The translations under genes and the position numbers were made by a program. This document shows positions 22,801 through 31,381 of a stretch of DNA of 46,628 nucleotides, piece by piece; the first letter of the stretch is position 1, and each line of letters opens with the position of its first letter. The notes under the pieces are model-generated. The model saw only the letters and a program-made list of their open reading frames with translations, made no database searches and was not told the origin of the DNA. Source of the stretch: Eubacteriales bacterium (lineage in GTDB: Bacteria > Bacillota > Clostridia > Lachnospirales > Lachnospiraceae); assembly GCA_030536575.1 (NCBI GenBank), contig JAUNPS010000038.1, forward strand, positions 1 to 46,628. Reading direction: 5' to 3'.

Positions 22801-23874
22801 TCAGTCTCCAAAGCTGATTCCGATCATTTTCGCTTCCTGGATGAGCTGGTCGTCCGGGGAAACCATCTTCAGCTTTCCGGCCACTTCCCCGAGGGGAACT
22901 TTCTTGACTTTGCCGTTTACGATGCCGACCATGTAGCCGTAGTCTTCTTTCATGATCAGGCGGGCCGCTTCCGCGCCCAGTCTGGTGGAAAGTACGCGGT
23001 CATAGGGGCAGGGGCTGCCGCCGCGCTGGGTGTGGCCCGGAACGGTAATGCGGACTTCTACGCCGGTTTTCTTAAAGATCTTGTCCGCCAGTTCGTAAGA
23101 AACGGAAGGATATTTGTAATCTTTCATCTTTTCCTTCAGTTCTTTTTTCGAAAGTTTGGCGTCTTCTTTCGAGATCGCGCCTTCGGCTACGGCCAGGATG
23201 GTGAATCCCTTGCCGGCTTCGGTACGCTTGTTAATCGCTTCGATGACTTTGTTAATGTCATACGGAATTTCCGGAATCAGGATAATGTCTGCGCCGCCTG
23301 CGATGCCTGCATGCAGGGTCAGCCAGCCGACCTTATGGCCCATGACTTCCACGAGGAATACGCGGTTATGGGAAGCGGCTGTGGTGTGGATGCAGTCGAT
23401 GGCGTCGGTCGCGATGTTTACCGCGCTCTGGAAGCCGAAGGTCATATCGGTGCCGTAGATGTCATTATCAATAGTCTTCGGCAGGTGGATGATATTTAAG
23501 CCTTCTTCTCTCAGGAGATTCGCGGTTTTCTGGGTGCCGTTTCCGCCCAGGATCACCAGGCAGTCCAGACGGAGCTTGTAGTAGTTCTGCTTCATGGCTT
23601 CTACTTTATCCAGGCCTTTTTCGTCCGGGGTACGCATCAGCTTAAAGGGCTGGCGGGAGGTGCCGAGGATCGTGCCGCCTTTGGTGAGGATTCCGGAGAA
23701 ATCCGAGGAGGTCAGCATCCGGTAGTCGCCGTAGATCAGGCCCTTATAGCCGTTCATGAAGCCGTAGACTTCCAGTTCCTTCACATTCGAGCTTAAGCCC
23801 TTTACCACGCCGCGCATGGTCGCGTTTAATGCCTGGCAGTCGCCGCCGCTTGTAAGCAAACCAATTCGTTTCAT
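22801..23874 (-). CDS. pfkA: 6-phosphofructokinase (ATP or pyrophosphate donor uncertain)
   Basis: 357 residues. It phosphorylates fructose 6-phosphate at C1, the committed step of glycolysis. RIGLLTSGGDCQALNATMRG is the N-terminal donor loop, LGGNGTQKTA stands where E. coli PfkA has GGDGS, and LPKTIDNDIYGTDMTFGF is the catalytic region with the base Asp. Gly after GGN favours ATP, whereas Lys in PKTIDND is typical of pyrophosphate enzymes, so the donor is undecided. MGHKVGWLTLHAGIA and VPGHTQRGGSPCPYDR complete the sugar site. I chose the ATG at 23874 with AAGGA about 10 bases upstream over a GTG at 23883 with no spacing. It is first in an unusual operon with dnaX, ybaB and recR. Confidence 0.9.
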   Translation of the reverse strand: MKRIGLLTSGGDCQALNATMRGVVKGLSSNVKELEVYGFMNGYKGLIYGDYRMLTSSDFSGILTKGGTILGTSRQPFKLMRTPDEKGLDKVEAMKQNYYKLRLDCLVILGGNGTQKTANLLREEGLNIIHLPKTIDNDIYGTDMTFGFQSAVNIATDAIDCIHTTAASHNRVFLVEVMGHKVGWLTLHAGIAGGADIILIPEIPYDINKVIEAINKRTEAGKGFTILAVAEGAISKEDAKLSKKELKEKMKDYKYPSVSYELADKIFKKTGVEVRITVPGHTQRGGSPCPYDRVLSTRLGAEAARLIMKEDYGYMVGIVNGKVKKVPLGEVAGKLKMVSPDDQLIQEAKMIGISFGD

Positions 23875-23912
23875 GAGATTCACATCCTTCTCTCTTATTT
23901 TATTTAACTCTT

Positions 23913-23941
23913 ATTATAGCCTATTTTTTCCGCAACCACAA
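23913..23941 (-). promoter_or_regulatory. Promoter of the pfkA-dnaX operon
   Basis: Minus strand: TTGTGG (23941-23936), 17 bases, TATAAT (23918-23913), about 40 bases upstream of the pfkA start. It is back-to-back with the tRNA-Ser promoter. Confidence 0.65.
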
Positions 23942-23964
23942 CAGAAAAACGCACGAGTTTTTAC

Positions 23965-23993
23965 TTGACTTCGGCGCGCTTCCGCTATATAAT
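23965..23993 (+). promoter_or_regulatory. Promoter of the tRNA-Ser gene
   Basis: TTGACT (23965-23970), a 17-base spacer and TATAAT (23988-23993), ending 17 bases before the tRNA. Confidence 0.8.
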
Positions 23994-24010
23994 TAAGGAC
24001 GGTACTGTTT

Positions 24011-24098
24011 GGAGATGTACCCAAGTGGCTGAAGGGTCCGCACTCGAAATGCGGTAGGTCGGGTAACCGGCGCGAGGGTTCAAATCCCTCCATCTCCG
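24011..24098 (+). tRNA. tRNA-Ser (anticodon CGA)
   Basis: 88 bases, with a long variable arm as in class II tRNAs. Acceptor arms GGAGATG (24011-24017) and CATCTCC (24091-24097) pair, with discriminator G at 24098. The anticodon loop CTCGAAA gives CGA, which reads the Ser codon UCG. The T loop is GGTTCAAAT. The 3' CCA is not encoded. It has its own promoter and terminator. Confidence 0.95.
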
Positions 24099-24102
24099 TC
24101 CA

Positions 24103-24136
24103 CAAAAAGAGACAGCTTTTTCGGCTGTCTCTTTTC
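24103..24136. terminator. Bidirectional terminator between tRNA-Ser and the ABC transporter operon
   Basis: AGAGACAGC (24108-24116) and GCTGTCTCT (24124-24132) pair perfectly over 9 bp with a 7-base loop. A T-run follows on plus, and the A-run at 24103-24107 gives a U-run for minus transcripts arriving from the binding-protein gene. It therefore serves both convergent units. Confidence 0.88.
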
Positions 24137-24145
24137 TTATCCCCT

Positions 24146-25834
24146 TTACTGAAGAGAATCGCGCGTCGTCATCGCATTTTCCAGGTCCGCAAGTCTCCAT
24201 TCAATGATCTCCTGCGCTCCCAGTCCTTCACAATCCGCAACCATCTGATCCCAAATCGCTTCAAACTCGGCTTCATCTTCCGCATAAACCATCTTCCAGC
24301 TTGCATTCACCACTTTATCCTTAATCGCATCAATGGTAAGCTGCATCATATCATCCGGCAGAGAAGTGAATGTAAAGACATCATCCAAGACGCTTTCCGA
24401 CGTATAAGCATTTTCACTCTCAAGCCATTCTTTCCAGTTTGTGAACCCGGTGGTTTCCTGCCACTGACGGAACACTTCATTATCCGTACTGATCTCATTC
24501 ACCTCCTGCCATCCAATGGTCGAAGCCGAACGGTAATTGCCCTCACCGTCTTTATAGCTGCACAGCACGCCATTTTGAATGATAAACGGCGTATTCCAGA
24601 TTTCCAGTGTCTCTCCGGTCGAAAGCGCAAAACCGGTATAATCGCCGTGGCCGCTGTTTAACCATTCCAGCGCCGCATCCGTAAAGTAAGCATTTTCGCC
24701 ATCCGCATACCAGTATTCTCCTTCCGGGCCGGAATTGATGATCAGATACGCATCCGGATCGGCCAGCATATCCAGGTAAGCCAGGCAGGCATCCAGGTTT
24801 TCCGTCTTCGCGCTGATCCCGATCATATAACGGGTATCGCCGTAGGTCGAACTGTAGTTATAATAAACCTGATTTCCAGGAATCAAATATTCCAGATAAG
24901 TCGGAGCCCAGCCAGGAAGATATCCGGAGGGAACCTGTGCATAGCCGCCGTCCACTTTTACTTTCTGGGTCGGACGGTCGTTGTTGATGGAATCCGGATC
25001 CATCAGGCCCCGGCTGTTGACTTCGTTGTACCATTTCAGACCCTGGTAGTACATGCTGTCCCGGCTCAGGATGGAGGTATACGTTCCCTCAACCATATTG
25101 GTCTCCAGCAGGTACGGAAGCTGATTTTCCAGGTATCCCTGCATCCGATACCACATCGTCATACAGCTCCAATAGGTGGAATCCGAGCCATTGTTCAGAA
25201 CCGTTCCATAACAGGGGGTTCCGTCTTCCTCTGTCGGATGCGCTTCCTGCATCTGCTCCATAACGTCAATCAGGTCATCCATACTGTTGATTTCCGGCGC
25301 GCCGATTTCCTCGTACACATCCCAGCGCAGACGAACCGCATTCCGCTCCGTGGAATCTACCCATTTATAACGGGCATAGTTGTCACCGATACTGGTCGGA
25401 ATCCCGTAAACGCTTCCGGTTCCCGCGCTCTTGAACTCGCGCACATAATTCAGCGCCGGTTCCACTTCCTCGAATGCCTGGAGGTGAGGCATATCATCCA
25501 GATATTCATCCAGATTCAAAAGCATTCCGTTCTGAATCATAATATCCAGGCTCTGCTCCGGAATAAACATCACATCCGGCAGGTCGCCGCTGGCCAGAAT
25601 CGCGTTGGTCTTTTCATCGGAATAAGACCATACGTCCAGATTAAACCCGCGGGAAGCGAAATATTCCCCCTTGAAGCCTCCTACGACACCGCTGGATACA
25701 TTGGCGTCACGGGGATAAAAGGTAATGGTCGGCACGTTCCCGGAGGCGTTCTCCTGTTCCGCGCATACGGCCATCGGCAAGGTCATTGCGCCTGCCAGAC
25801 TACAGGCAATTACACGTTTCCACATTTTTTTCAT
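24146..25834 (-). CDS. Extracellular solute-binding protein of sugar ABC transporter 1
   Basis: 562 residues, in the long LplA/family-1 class that works with LplB/LplC-type permeases. It binds an oligosaccharide outside the membrane. The signal peptide has KKMWKR then CSLAGAMTLPMAVCAEQ. The Cys near residue 24 is preceded by AV rather than a good lipobox, so lipid anchoring is uncertain and signal peptidase I cleavage is possible. The mature part has ILASGDLPDVMFI and GMLLNLDEYLDDMPHL, as in such proteins. The start ATG follows GAGAGG. It is last in the order permease, permease, binding protein, next to a YesM/YesN pair and divergent from rhamnogalacturonan enzymes, so a pectin fragment is the likely ligand (inference). 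Confidence 0.85.
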   Translation of the reverse strand: MKKMWKRVIACSLAGAMTLPMAVCAEQENASGNVPTITFYPRDANVSSGVVGGFKGEYFASRGFNLDVWSYSDEKTNAILASGDLPDVMFIPEQSLDIMIQNGMLLNLDEYLDDMPHLQAFEEVEPALNYVREFKSAGTGSVYGIPTSIGDNYARYKWVDSTERNAVRLRWDVYEEIGAPEINSMDDLIDVMEQMQEAHPTEEDGTPCYGTVLNNGSDSTYWSCMTMWYRMQGYLENQLPYLLETNMVEGTYTSILSRDSMYYQGLKWYNEVNSRGLMDPDSINNDRPTQKVKVDGGYAQVPSGYLPGWAPTYLEYLIPGNQVYYNYSSTYGDTRYMIGISAKTENLDACLAYLDMLADPDAYLIINSGPEGEYWYADGENAYFTDAALEWLNSGHGDYTGFALSTGETLEIWNTPFIIQNGVLCSYKDGEGNYRSASTIGWQEVNEISTDNEVFRQWQETTGFTNWKEWLESENAYTSESVLDDVFTFTSLPDDMMQLTIDAIKDKVVNASWKMVYAEDEAEFEAIWDQMVADCEGLGAQEIIEWRLADLENAMTTRDSLQ

Positions 25835-25873
25835 TGGAAAGCCCTCTCTTTCTTTTTTATGATAAAATTTTTA

Positions 25874-26761
25874 TCATCCTTTTACAGCTCCCACCATAAT
25901 CCCTTTGACATAAAAGCGCTGAACAAAGGGGTACACACAGATAATGGGAATTACTACGACCGCCGTCAGGGTCAGCCGGATGCCGGTAGGCGTAATCGTG
26001 GCGTAGGGATTTTCGTTGGTAATCTGTTCTGCCGCGGCCGTCACCTTGTTAAGCATTTCGTACAGTAAGTATTGAAGCGTATAAAGTTTCGTATTGGTAA
26101 TATAAAGCTTCGTAGTAAAGAAGTCATTCCACTGGTTCACCGCCGTGAAGAGACTGATCGTCGCCAGAATCGGCACCTGCAAGGGCAGCACGATCTTAAA
26201 AAACCTCGTCAGATATCCGGCTCCATCCAGATAAGCGGATTCTTCCAGCTCCGGGCTCATGGCTTCGATGTTGGTCTTCACCAGAACCATATTATACACC
26301 GAAATACTGGAGGGGATGACATAAATCCAAAAGGTATTGGTCAGGCCCAGCATCCGGTTATTCAGATATTCCGGAATCAGGCCAGCGGAAAAATACATCG
26401 TAATTACAACAAACCGATACCAGAAGGTATGACCCCACATTTTCTTCTTTGTAAAAAGGTAGGCCATGTAGGAGGTACAGACCAAACTCACCGCCGTTGT
26501 GCAGACCGTCCGCAGCACAGAGATCACCGCCGCATTGCCCAGATTCTGGATTTTAAAAATTTCAATGTAATTCTGGAAATTAATTCCTTTGGGGAGCAGC
26601 CGAATTTGATTCAGATCCACCGCCTTCTGCTCACTGATCGTACAGATAATCAGGTAGTAAAACGGATAGAAACAGATTAATCCAATGATGGTAAAAATCA
26701 GCGTTCCCACGATCTGAAATGTCCATTCGCTTCTGCTTTTCTTTTTTTTCGATGCGCTCAT
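25874..26761 (-). CDS. Sugar ABC transporter 1 permease, LplC/CarB type
   Basis: 295 residues. A basic N-terminus (SASKKKKSR) is followed by about six membrane helices. The cytoplasmic EAA loop is ESAYLDGAGYLTRFFKIVLP, where the ATPase docks. A C-terminal PFVQRFYVKGIMVGAVKG is typical of the LplC group. The start ATG follows AAAGGAG. It lies 17 bases after the LplB-type gene. No ATPase gene is present in the locus; a shared MsmK-type ATPase elsewhere is the usual arrangement. Confidence 0.9.
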   Translation of the reverse strand: MSASKKKKSRSEWTFQIVGTLIFTIIGLICFYPFYYLIICTISEQKAVDLNQIRLLPKGINFQNYIEIFKIQNLGNAAVISVLRTVCTTAVSLVCTSYMAYLFTKKKMWGHTFWYRFVVITMYFSAGLIPEYLNNRMLGLTNTFWIYVIPSSISVYNMVLVKTNIEAMSPELEESAYLDGAGYLTRFFKIVLPLQVPILATISLFTAVNQWNDFFTTKLYITNTKLYTLQYLLYEMLNKVTAAAEQITNENPYATITPTGIRLTLTAVVVIPIICVYPFVQRFYVKGIMVGAVKG

Positions 26762-26778
26762 GTTCCCTTGCTCCTTTC

Positions 26779-27702
26779 TCAGAAAACGCTTTCGCCGCGG
26801 ACTTTTTTCGACGCGAAGTTCGCTGTTGCGAAGAGGATTACCGCCACGATGGATTTCATGATACCCACGGCCACGCCAAAGGAAATCTGCCCGCTTCCAA
26901 TACCCAGATTATACACATACAGATCCAGCACTTCGATGTATTCCTTGTTCAGCGCGTTTCCAAAAGCCAGGAACTGGTCTATTCCGGAATTCAGGAAATT
27001 TCCGATATTCATAATCAGCAGCACGAAGAAGGTCGGAATCAAAAGCGGAATCGTGATGTGGCGAATCTTCTGCCATCTGGTCGCGCCGTCCACCATGGCC
27101 GCTTCGTAAATTTCCTGATCCAGCCCGGTAATCGCCGCAAAATAGATAATGGCGTTCCATCCCATCGTCTTCCAGAGATTCAGCAGCGCCTGCGTTATCC
27201 ACACGTGCTCATCCGTGGTAAGAATATTGATGGTCTTTTCTACCCCCATTTCCTTCAGCATCGAATTAATCATTCCGGTCGATCCGAAAATGCTGGAAGC
27301 CAGGGAAAACATGATGACCCAGCTGATGAAATGGGGCAATGTCGTCACGGTCTGGATCGTTTTCTGAAAGCGTTTGCTCTGCATCTCGCTCAGGAAAATG
27401 GCAAACAGCATAGGAATCGGCATCAACAGGTAATTGAGAATTTGAATGCCGAAAGTGTTCCGCAGAACCCGGAACAGGTTGTTCCGCATGACCACATTGC
27501 CAAACAACTGTTTGAAGTTTTCCAGTCCCACAAAGTTACAGTCCCTCAGGGACATGCCCGGCTTATACTGGAAAAATGCGAAGGACCAGCCCCACAGCGG
27601 CATGTACTTGAAAACGAAGATGAACACAATGCACGGCAGCAGCATGAGGAATAATTTTCGTCCTTCCCGGTTCGGCTTTGCGGCTCTGATTTTCTTTCCC
27701 AA
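26779..27702 (-). CDS. Sugar ABC transporter 1 permease, LplB type
   Basis: About 307 residues with six predicted helices. The opening LMLLPCIVFIFVFKYMPLWG and the EAA loop EIYEAAMVDGATRWQKIRHITIP are typical of LplB-type permeases. The start is unsure: a TTG at 27702 has AAGGAG 8 bases away, whereas the GTG at 27711 touches the ribosome site. It is first in the transporter operon, after a terminator that separates it from the sensor kinase gene. Confidence 0.85.
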   Translation of the reverse strand: MGKKIRAAKPNREGRKLFLMLLPCIVFIFVFKYMPLWGWSFAFFQYKPGMSLRDCNFVGLENFKQLFGNVVMRNNLFRVLRNTFGIQILNYLLMPIPMLFAIFLSEMQSKRFQKTIQTVTTLPHFISWVIMFSLASSIFGSTGMINSMLKEMGVEKTINILTTDEHVWITQALLNLWKTMGWNAIIYFAAITGLDQEIYEAAMVDGATRWQKIRHITIPLLIPTFFVLLIMNIGNFLNSGIDQFLAFGNALNKEYIEVLDLYVYNLGIGSGQISFGVAVGIMKSIVAVILFATANFASKKVRGESVF

Positions 27703-27740
27703 ATCAATCACTCCTTTTTGTTTTGCTCTTTCTGTAAAAA

Positions 27741-27803
27741 ATTATATCTGGCCGAAATCGGAAAGTATATGAAAAAAATTTCAGATAATATCAGAAATTA
27801 TAG
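27741..27803 (-). promoter_or_regulatory. Promoter region of ABC transporter 1 with direct repeats
   Basis: A TATAAT (27746-27741) lacks a good -35, as expected for an activated promoter. Upstream, CTGAAATTT (27784-27776) and CTATAATTT (27803-27795) repeat 19 bases apart (7 of 9 identical). The near edge lies 30 bases from the -10. A similar arrangement occurs before the GH105 gene (31278-31305), so both may be targets of the adjacent AraC-type response regulator. Confidence 0.45.
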
Positions 27804-27830
27804 TTGTGTTTTTTCCTGTTCATGCCGCAA

Positions 27831-27871
27831 AAAAAGCCCGCTGCCCATACCATTTCGTATAAGACAGCGGG
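27831..27871 (-). terminator. Terminator of the first sensor-regulator operon
   Basis: CCCGCTGCC (27837-27845) and GACAGCGGG (27863-27871) pair over 9 positions with one G-T and a 17-base loop, followed on the minus strand by CTTTTTTTG. It lies just past the sensor kinase stop. Confidence 0.85.
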
Positions 27872-27886
27872 AATTTTTTCCCTTTT

Positions 27887-29662
27887 TCAGGAATCTTCAC
27901 AACGCTTCCGCCGGATCAGAATCTGAATCACCAGTCCTCCGCTTTCTTTTGCGCAAAGGGTCAGCCCGCACGGCTCCCCGTAGAACAGCCGAAGGCGCTG
28001 ATGCAGATTCTTCAGCCCGTAGCTTTCCTTTTCGGTGGCGATCTGCTCCCGCAGACTGGCGTTTAATTCTTCCAGTTTCTGCGGCTCCATCCCGGTTCCG
28101 TTATCATCCACTGTAATTAGGATCATGTCCGCACCCTCCAGCCTTCCCTGGAACCGGATATAGTTATCCTCTCTGGAAGGGTCGATTCCATGGACAAAGT
28201 AATTCTCGATCAAGGGCTGAAACACATTCCGGATAATCCCATATTCCAGAACCTCCGTATCAAAATCATACAGCACTTCCACTTTATCCCCATAACGGGC
28301 ATGAAACAGCGCCAGGTACCGTTTATTAAACGCCAGTTCCTCCTGCAGCGGGATAAACGTCCGGCCAGCCAGGAACCCTCGGAAAATCGACGCCGTCTGC
28401 GCAATCAGCTCCGCCGTCTCCTCATCTTTGTTCTGATAGCAGCGGGCACGGAACATTTCCAGCGAATTGTACAGGAAATGCGGGTTAAACTTCGCCTGCA
28501 GCTCCTGCATTTCCGCCTCTTTCTGACGCAGCTCATACTCATAGGCCCGTTCAATATTCTCCTTCAGGCTCTGAGCCATATCGTTAATGGAATCTGCAAT
28601 TTCCGCGAAGCCGCTTTGCTGGAAATTCCCCTCAATCCGGTAATCCAGATTTTTCTGGCCGATCTGCCACAGCCCGGTACGGATAATTCCCACCTCCTTG
28701 GAAAGCATCCGAAGGATCATGCCGTAAACCACAAAAGAAAAAATGACCAGCCCGGCCACGAGAAGCAGCAGCAGGGGCGTATTCCGGTTCGAGAGCCGGA
28801 AAAGCTCCTTCCATTCGACCGAATAGTAAACACGCGCCCTGTTTTTCCCTTGATCCGACACCTTCACATACCGCTTGCCGCTCTCGGTATCAAACACTCC
28901 GCTGCTTCCCAGGGCCAGAGACGAGTCTGGCAGATAAGGTTCACTTCCAGAGGAAAAAATACTCTTCCCTTCCACCGTGATGTCAAACTGCAAGGTAGAA
29001 AAACGCTGCTGGTCGCTGCAGATCTGCTGCAGTTCGCTGCTGTCATATCCTACCAGCAGCGCGCCGCTTCCGGAGCTCTCAGGCACGCCTCCTGCAATCG
29101 CAATCCCGTTGAAACTGCCGTTTACCATATTAAACCGTTTCTGTCCATAAATCTCCATCACATCCTGTTTTTCCTGAAGTTCTTCCAGATAGGGGAAATC
29201 TGCCTCCAAAGGCTGAAGGGTATTTTGACCCACATAGTAAATATAATTTTTCTCCCGTTTTTTTGTATAAAGCGCAATCCACTGAACCCGCCCATCTCGT
29301 GTCGCCATGTCAAACAGCACTTCCCGCAGTTCAAATTTTTCAAAGGGCGTCAGTTCTTTTTCTTCTTCCGTCATATAATAAGAACGCAGGGTGAGCTGGC
29401 CGTTTCCCCCATTTTCAAAAATGGGGATATAAATACTCCAGAAATTTTCCGTCAGATTTTCATACTCGGTCGCCGCCCGCACCAGCGTCATATCCATTTC
29501 GGACAGAAGTTCCAGCCTGCGCTGATTGTAAACGGCACTGCTGGCCGCCAGGCTGATGACTATGATGATGACCAGATAAACGCTCATCAGGGCCAGCGTG
29601 ACCCGGTTCTGCCCCAGTTTTTCCGTTTTTTCCTGCTCTGGGTGGGTTTGTCTTTTTTTCAT
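27887..29662 (-). CDS. YesM-type sensor histidine kinase 1
   Basis: 591 residues. An N-terminal membrane helix (about 26-45), an extracytoplasmic sensor domain, a second helix (LLLLLVAGLVIFSFVVYGMIL), a HAMP-like segment and a His_kinase domain follow one another. The phosphoacceptor is in AKFNPHFLYNSLEMF; the ATP-binding lobe has RNVFQPLIENYFVHG and DDNGTGMEPQKLEELN, then SYGLKNLHQRLRLFYG. Such kinases sense oligosaccharides or the loaded binding protein and signal to a YesN partner. The start overlaps the stop of the regulator gene by 4 bp (ATGA). It is transcribed after the regulator. Confidence 0.9.
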   Translation of the reverse strand: MKKRQTHPEQEKTEKLGQNRVTLALMSVYLVIIIVISLAASSAVYNQRRLELLSEMDMTLVRAATEYENLTENFWSIYIPIFENGGNGQLTLRSYYMTEEEKELTPFEKFELREVLFDMATRDGRVQWIALYTKKREKNYIYYVGQNTLQPLEADFPYLEELQEKQDVMEIYGQKRFNMVNGSFNGIAIAGGVPESSGSGALLVGYDSSELQQICSDQQRFSTLQFDITVEGKSIFSSGSEPYLPDSSLALGSSGVFDTESGKRYVKVSDQGKNRARVYYSVEWKELFRLSNRNTPLLLLLVAGLVIFSFVVYGMILRMLSKEVGIIRTGLWQIGQKNLDYRIEGNFQQSGFAEIADSINDMAQSLKENIERAYEYELRQKEAEMQELQAKFNPHFLYNSLEMFRARCYQNKDEETAELIAQTASIFRGFLAGRTFIPLQEELAFNKRYLALFHARYGDKVEVLYDFDTEVLEYGIIRNVFQPLIENYFVHGIDPSREDNYIRFQGRLEGADMILITVDDNGTGMEPQKLEELNASLREQIATEKESYGLKNLHQRLRLFYGEPCGLTLCAKESGGLVIQILIRRKRCEDS

Positions 29663-31179
29663 GGCCGGCTTCCTTTCTTCTGCATCCCCAGAAGCTCCTG
29701 GCGGTATTTAGCTGGTGAGATCCCTTTCTGCTCCCGGAAGCATTTTACAAAATAGCTGGTGTTGGTAAAGCCTACCTCTTCCGCAATGTCCTTGACCATC
29801 CGGTTCGGATTGCGCAGCAGCACAATGGCCCGTTCAATCCTGCACCGGTTCAGGTAGTCGTTAAAAAATACGCCCGTCTCTCCCTTAAACATGTGACCGA
29901 TATAAGCCGGGTTCATCCCGTTCTGGCCGCAGAATTCTTTCAGTGAAACGCCTTCCCCGCCAAGCACGCAATTTCGGATATACAAAACCACCCGCCGTAC
30001 AATCGGGGTGTAGGCATCAAAACATTCCGCAAAAATCCCGTAAACTTTCTGAAGGAAAACCACGGCTGCCTGTTCCAAATGCGCTTCTTCTCCGTCCCAT
30101 ACGCCGGAAACAGAATGGTGGTAAACCTTCTCCTGAATCCCGCCGTAATTTGGAAATTCATTCACCAGCACATAGAGGCATCCCTGAACCAGCCTCGCAA
30201 AAGCCTCTCCGCCGGATGTTCCCAGCGCCAGCTTATGGGCCAGATGGCGGTAGCCCTGCAAGCGGCTCTCTTCCTCCGGAAGGAAAAAGAGAATTTTGAT
30301 CTCCTCTGCAAGCAAGTCCGCATTCGTGCCCCGGACATCTTCCCGGCTTCCCAGCACCACGCCCGCCGTCTGCAGATCCACAAGTTCGATGGCATCGCAG
30401 GCCGCCTGGTAGCTCAGACGGACATTCAGCGCCTGCCGAACCGGAGTGCCAATGGCTGCGGAAACGATCTGCTCCGTCTCTGTTTCCCACGCCAGTCTCT
30501 CCAGCGTGTCCGTAAGGGCTTTCGTGTCAATTTCCCGGCCGCCCAGGATCATCACATAGTTCCCTTTTTCATCCCAAAAACGCCATACATCGTATTCCTT
30601 CGCGAAAGTCTCCGCACATGCCGAACACATTCCGGCCATCGAGCCGCGCGCACGCTTTACAAGACAGACCACGCAGTATGCTTTCTGATACAGATTCATG
30701 CCGAGCATCGCCGCCCGGTCGCTTAATTCCTCATCCCCGATGTTTCCGGCCGTCCAGCGGCGCAGCACATTTTCCTGCAGCAGGCTCTCGCTGTTTTCCC
30801 GTTTCCGGTAAATGTTATCCAGCGTATTGCGGATATTCTGTTCCACTTCTTCCCGTGCTACGGGCTTCAGCAGATAGTTTTCCACGCCCAGCGCAATCGC
30901 CTGTTTCGCGTACTCGAATTCCCCATACGCGGTCAGCAGAATCGTATGGGTATCCGGGGAAATGTCCCGCACCCGCCCGATCAGTTCCAGCCCGTTCATC
31001 CGCGGCATCCGGATATCCGTAATCAGCAGATCAATATGCTGCCGTTCAAAGCAGTCCAGCGCAGTCAGGCCGTCAGAAACCGCCAGCAGCTTATCTACGC
31101 CAAGCTCCTGCCAGTGAATGCTTTTTTTCAGGACTTCCAGCACGCTGTCCTCATCATCCACAAGAAGAACCGTATACAT
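29659..31179 (-). CDS. YesN/AraC-type response regulator 1
   Basis: 506 residues. A receiver domain (1-120: TVLLVDDED, phospho-Asp 55 in LLITDIRMPRMNG, KPVAREE) is followed by a middle region and a C-terminal AraC helix-turn-helix pair (NPAYIGHMFKGETGVFFNDYLNRCRIERAIVLL and VKDIAEEVGFTNTSYFVKCFREQKGISPAKYRQ). It should activate the neighbouring transporter and/or the divergent GH105-PL26 unit. The start ATG follows GGGAGGAG. It is co-transcribed with kinase 1. Confidence 0.92.
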   Translation of the reverse strand: MYTVLLVDDEDSVLEVLKKSIHWQELGVDKLLAVSDGLTALDCFERQHIDLLITDIRMPRMNGLELIGRVRDISPDTHTILLTAYGEFEYAKQAIALGVENYLLKPVAREEVEQNIRNTLDNIYRKRENSESLLQENVLRRWTAGNIGDEELSDRAAMLGMNLYQKAYCVVCLVKRARGSMAGMCSACAETFAKEYDVWRFWDEKGNYVMILGGREIDTKALTDTLERLAWETETEQIVSAAIGTPVRQALNVRLSYQAACDAIELVDLQTAGVVLGSREDVRGTNADLLAEEIKILFFLPEEESRLQGYRHLAHKLALGTSGGEAFARLVQGCLYVLVNEFPNYGGIQEKVYHHSVSGVWDGEEAHLEQAAVVFLQKVYGIFAECFDAYTPIVRRVVLYIRNCVLGGEGVSLKEFCGQNGMNPAYIGHMFKGETGVFFNDYLNRCRIERAIVLLRNPNRMVKDIAEEVGFTNTSYFVKCFREQKGISPAKYRQELLGMQKKGSRP

Positions 31180-31218
31180 ACCGTACTCCTCCCTCTTTCC
31201 GAAACAAATCTTTCGTTT

Positions 31219-31248
31219 ACTTTAACAAATGGATATTTGGAATGTCAA
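31219..31248 (-). promoter_or_regulatory. Promoter of the first regulator-sensor operon
   Basis: Minus strand: consensus TTGACA (31248-31243), an 18-base spacer and TAAAGT (31224-31219), about 40 bases before the regulator start. Confidence 0.55.
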
Positions 31249-31277
31249 CCCGTCCGGAACCCGAAACAGACAGAAAA

Positions 31278-31339
31278 CTGCAATAATTAACACAATCTGA
31301 TATTTTTAATATGGATTTCTGCCCGCTGCTTTTTATAAT
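31278..31339 (+). promoter_or_regulatory. Promoter of the GH105-PL26 operon with direct repeats
   Basis: A TATAAT (31334-31339) has no recognisable -35. CTGCAATAA (31278-31286) and CTGATATTT (31297-31305) repeat 19 bases apart with the near edge 29 bases from the -10, matching the geometry before transporter 1. Activation by response regulator 1 is the likely reading. Confidence 0.45.
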
Positions 31340-31381
31340 AAAAGCAAAGGCAGACACTGCCGTTTTAGGAGGATTTCGACT

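Noticed and set aside
20141-24010. SRP RNA gene near dnaX
   Set aside because: In Bacillus it lies close to dnaX, but here pfkA is 3 bases upstream and the recR downstream region has no SRP-like sequence.
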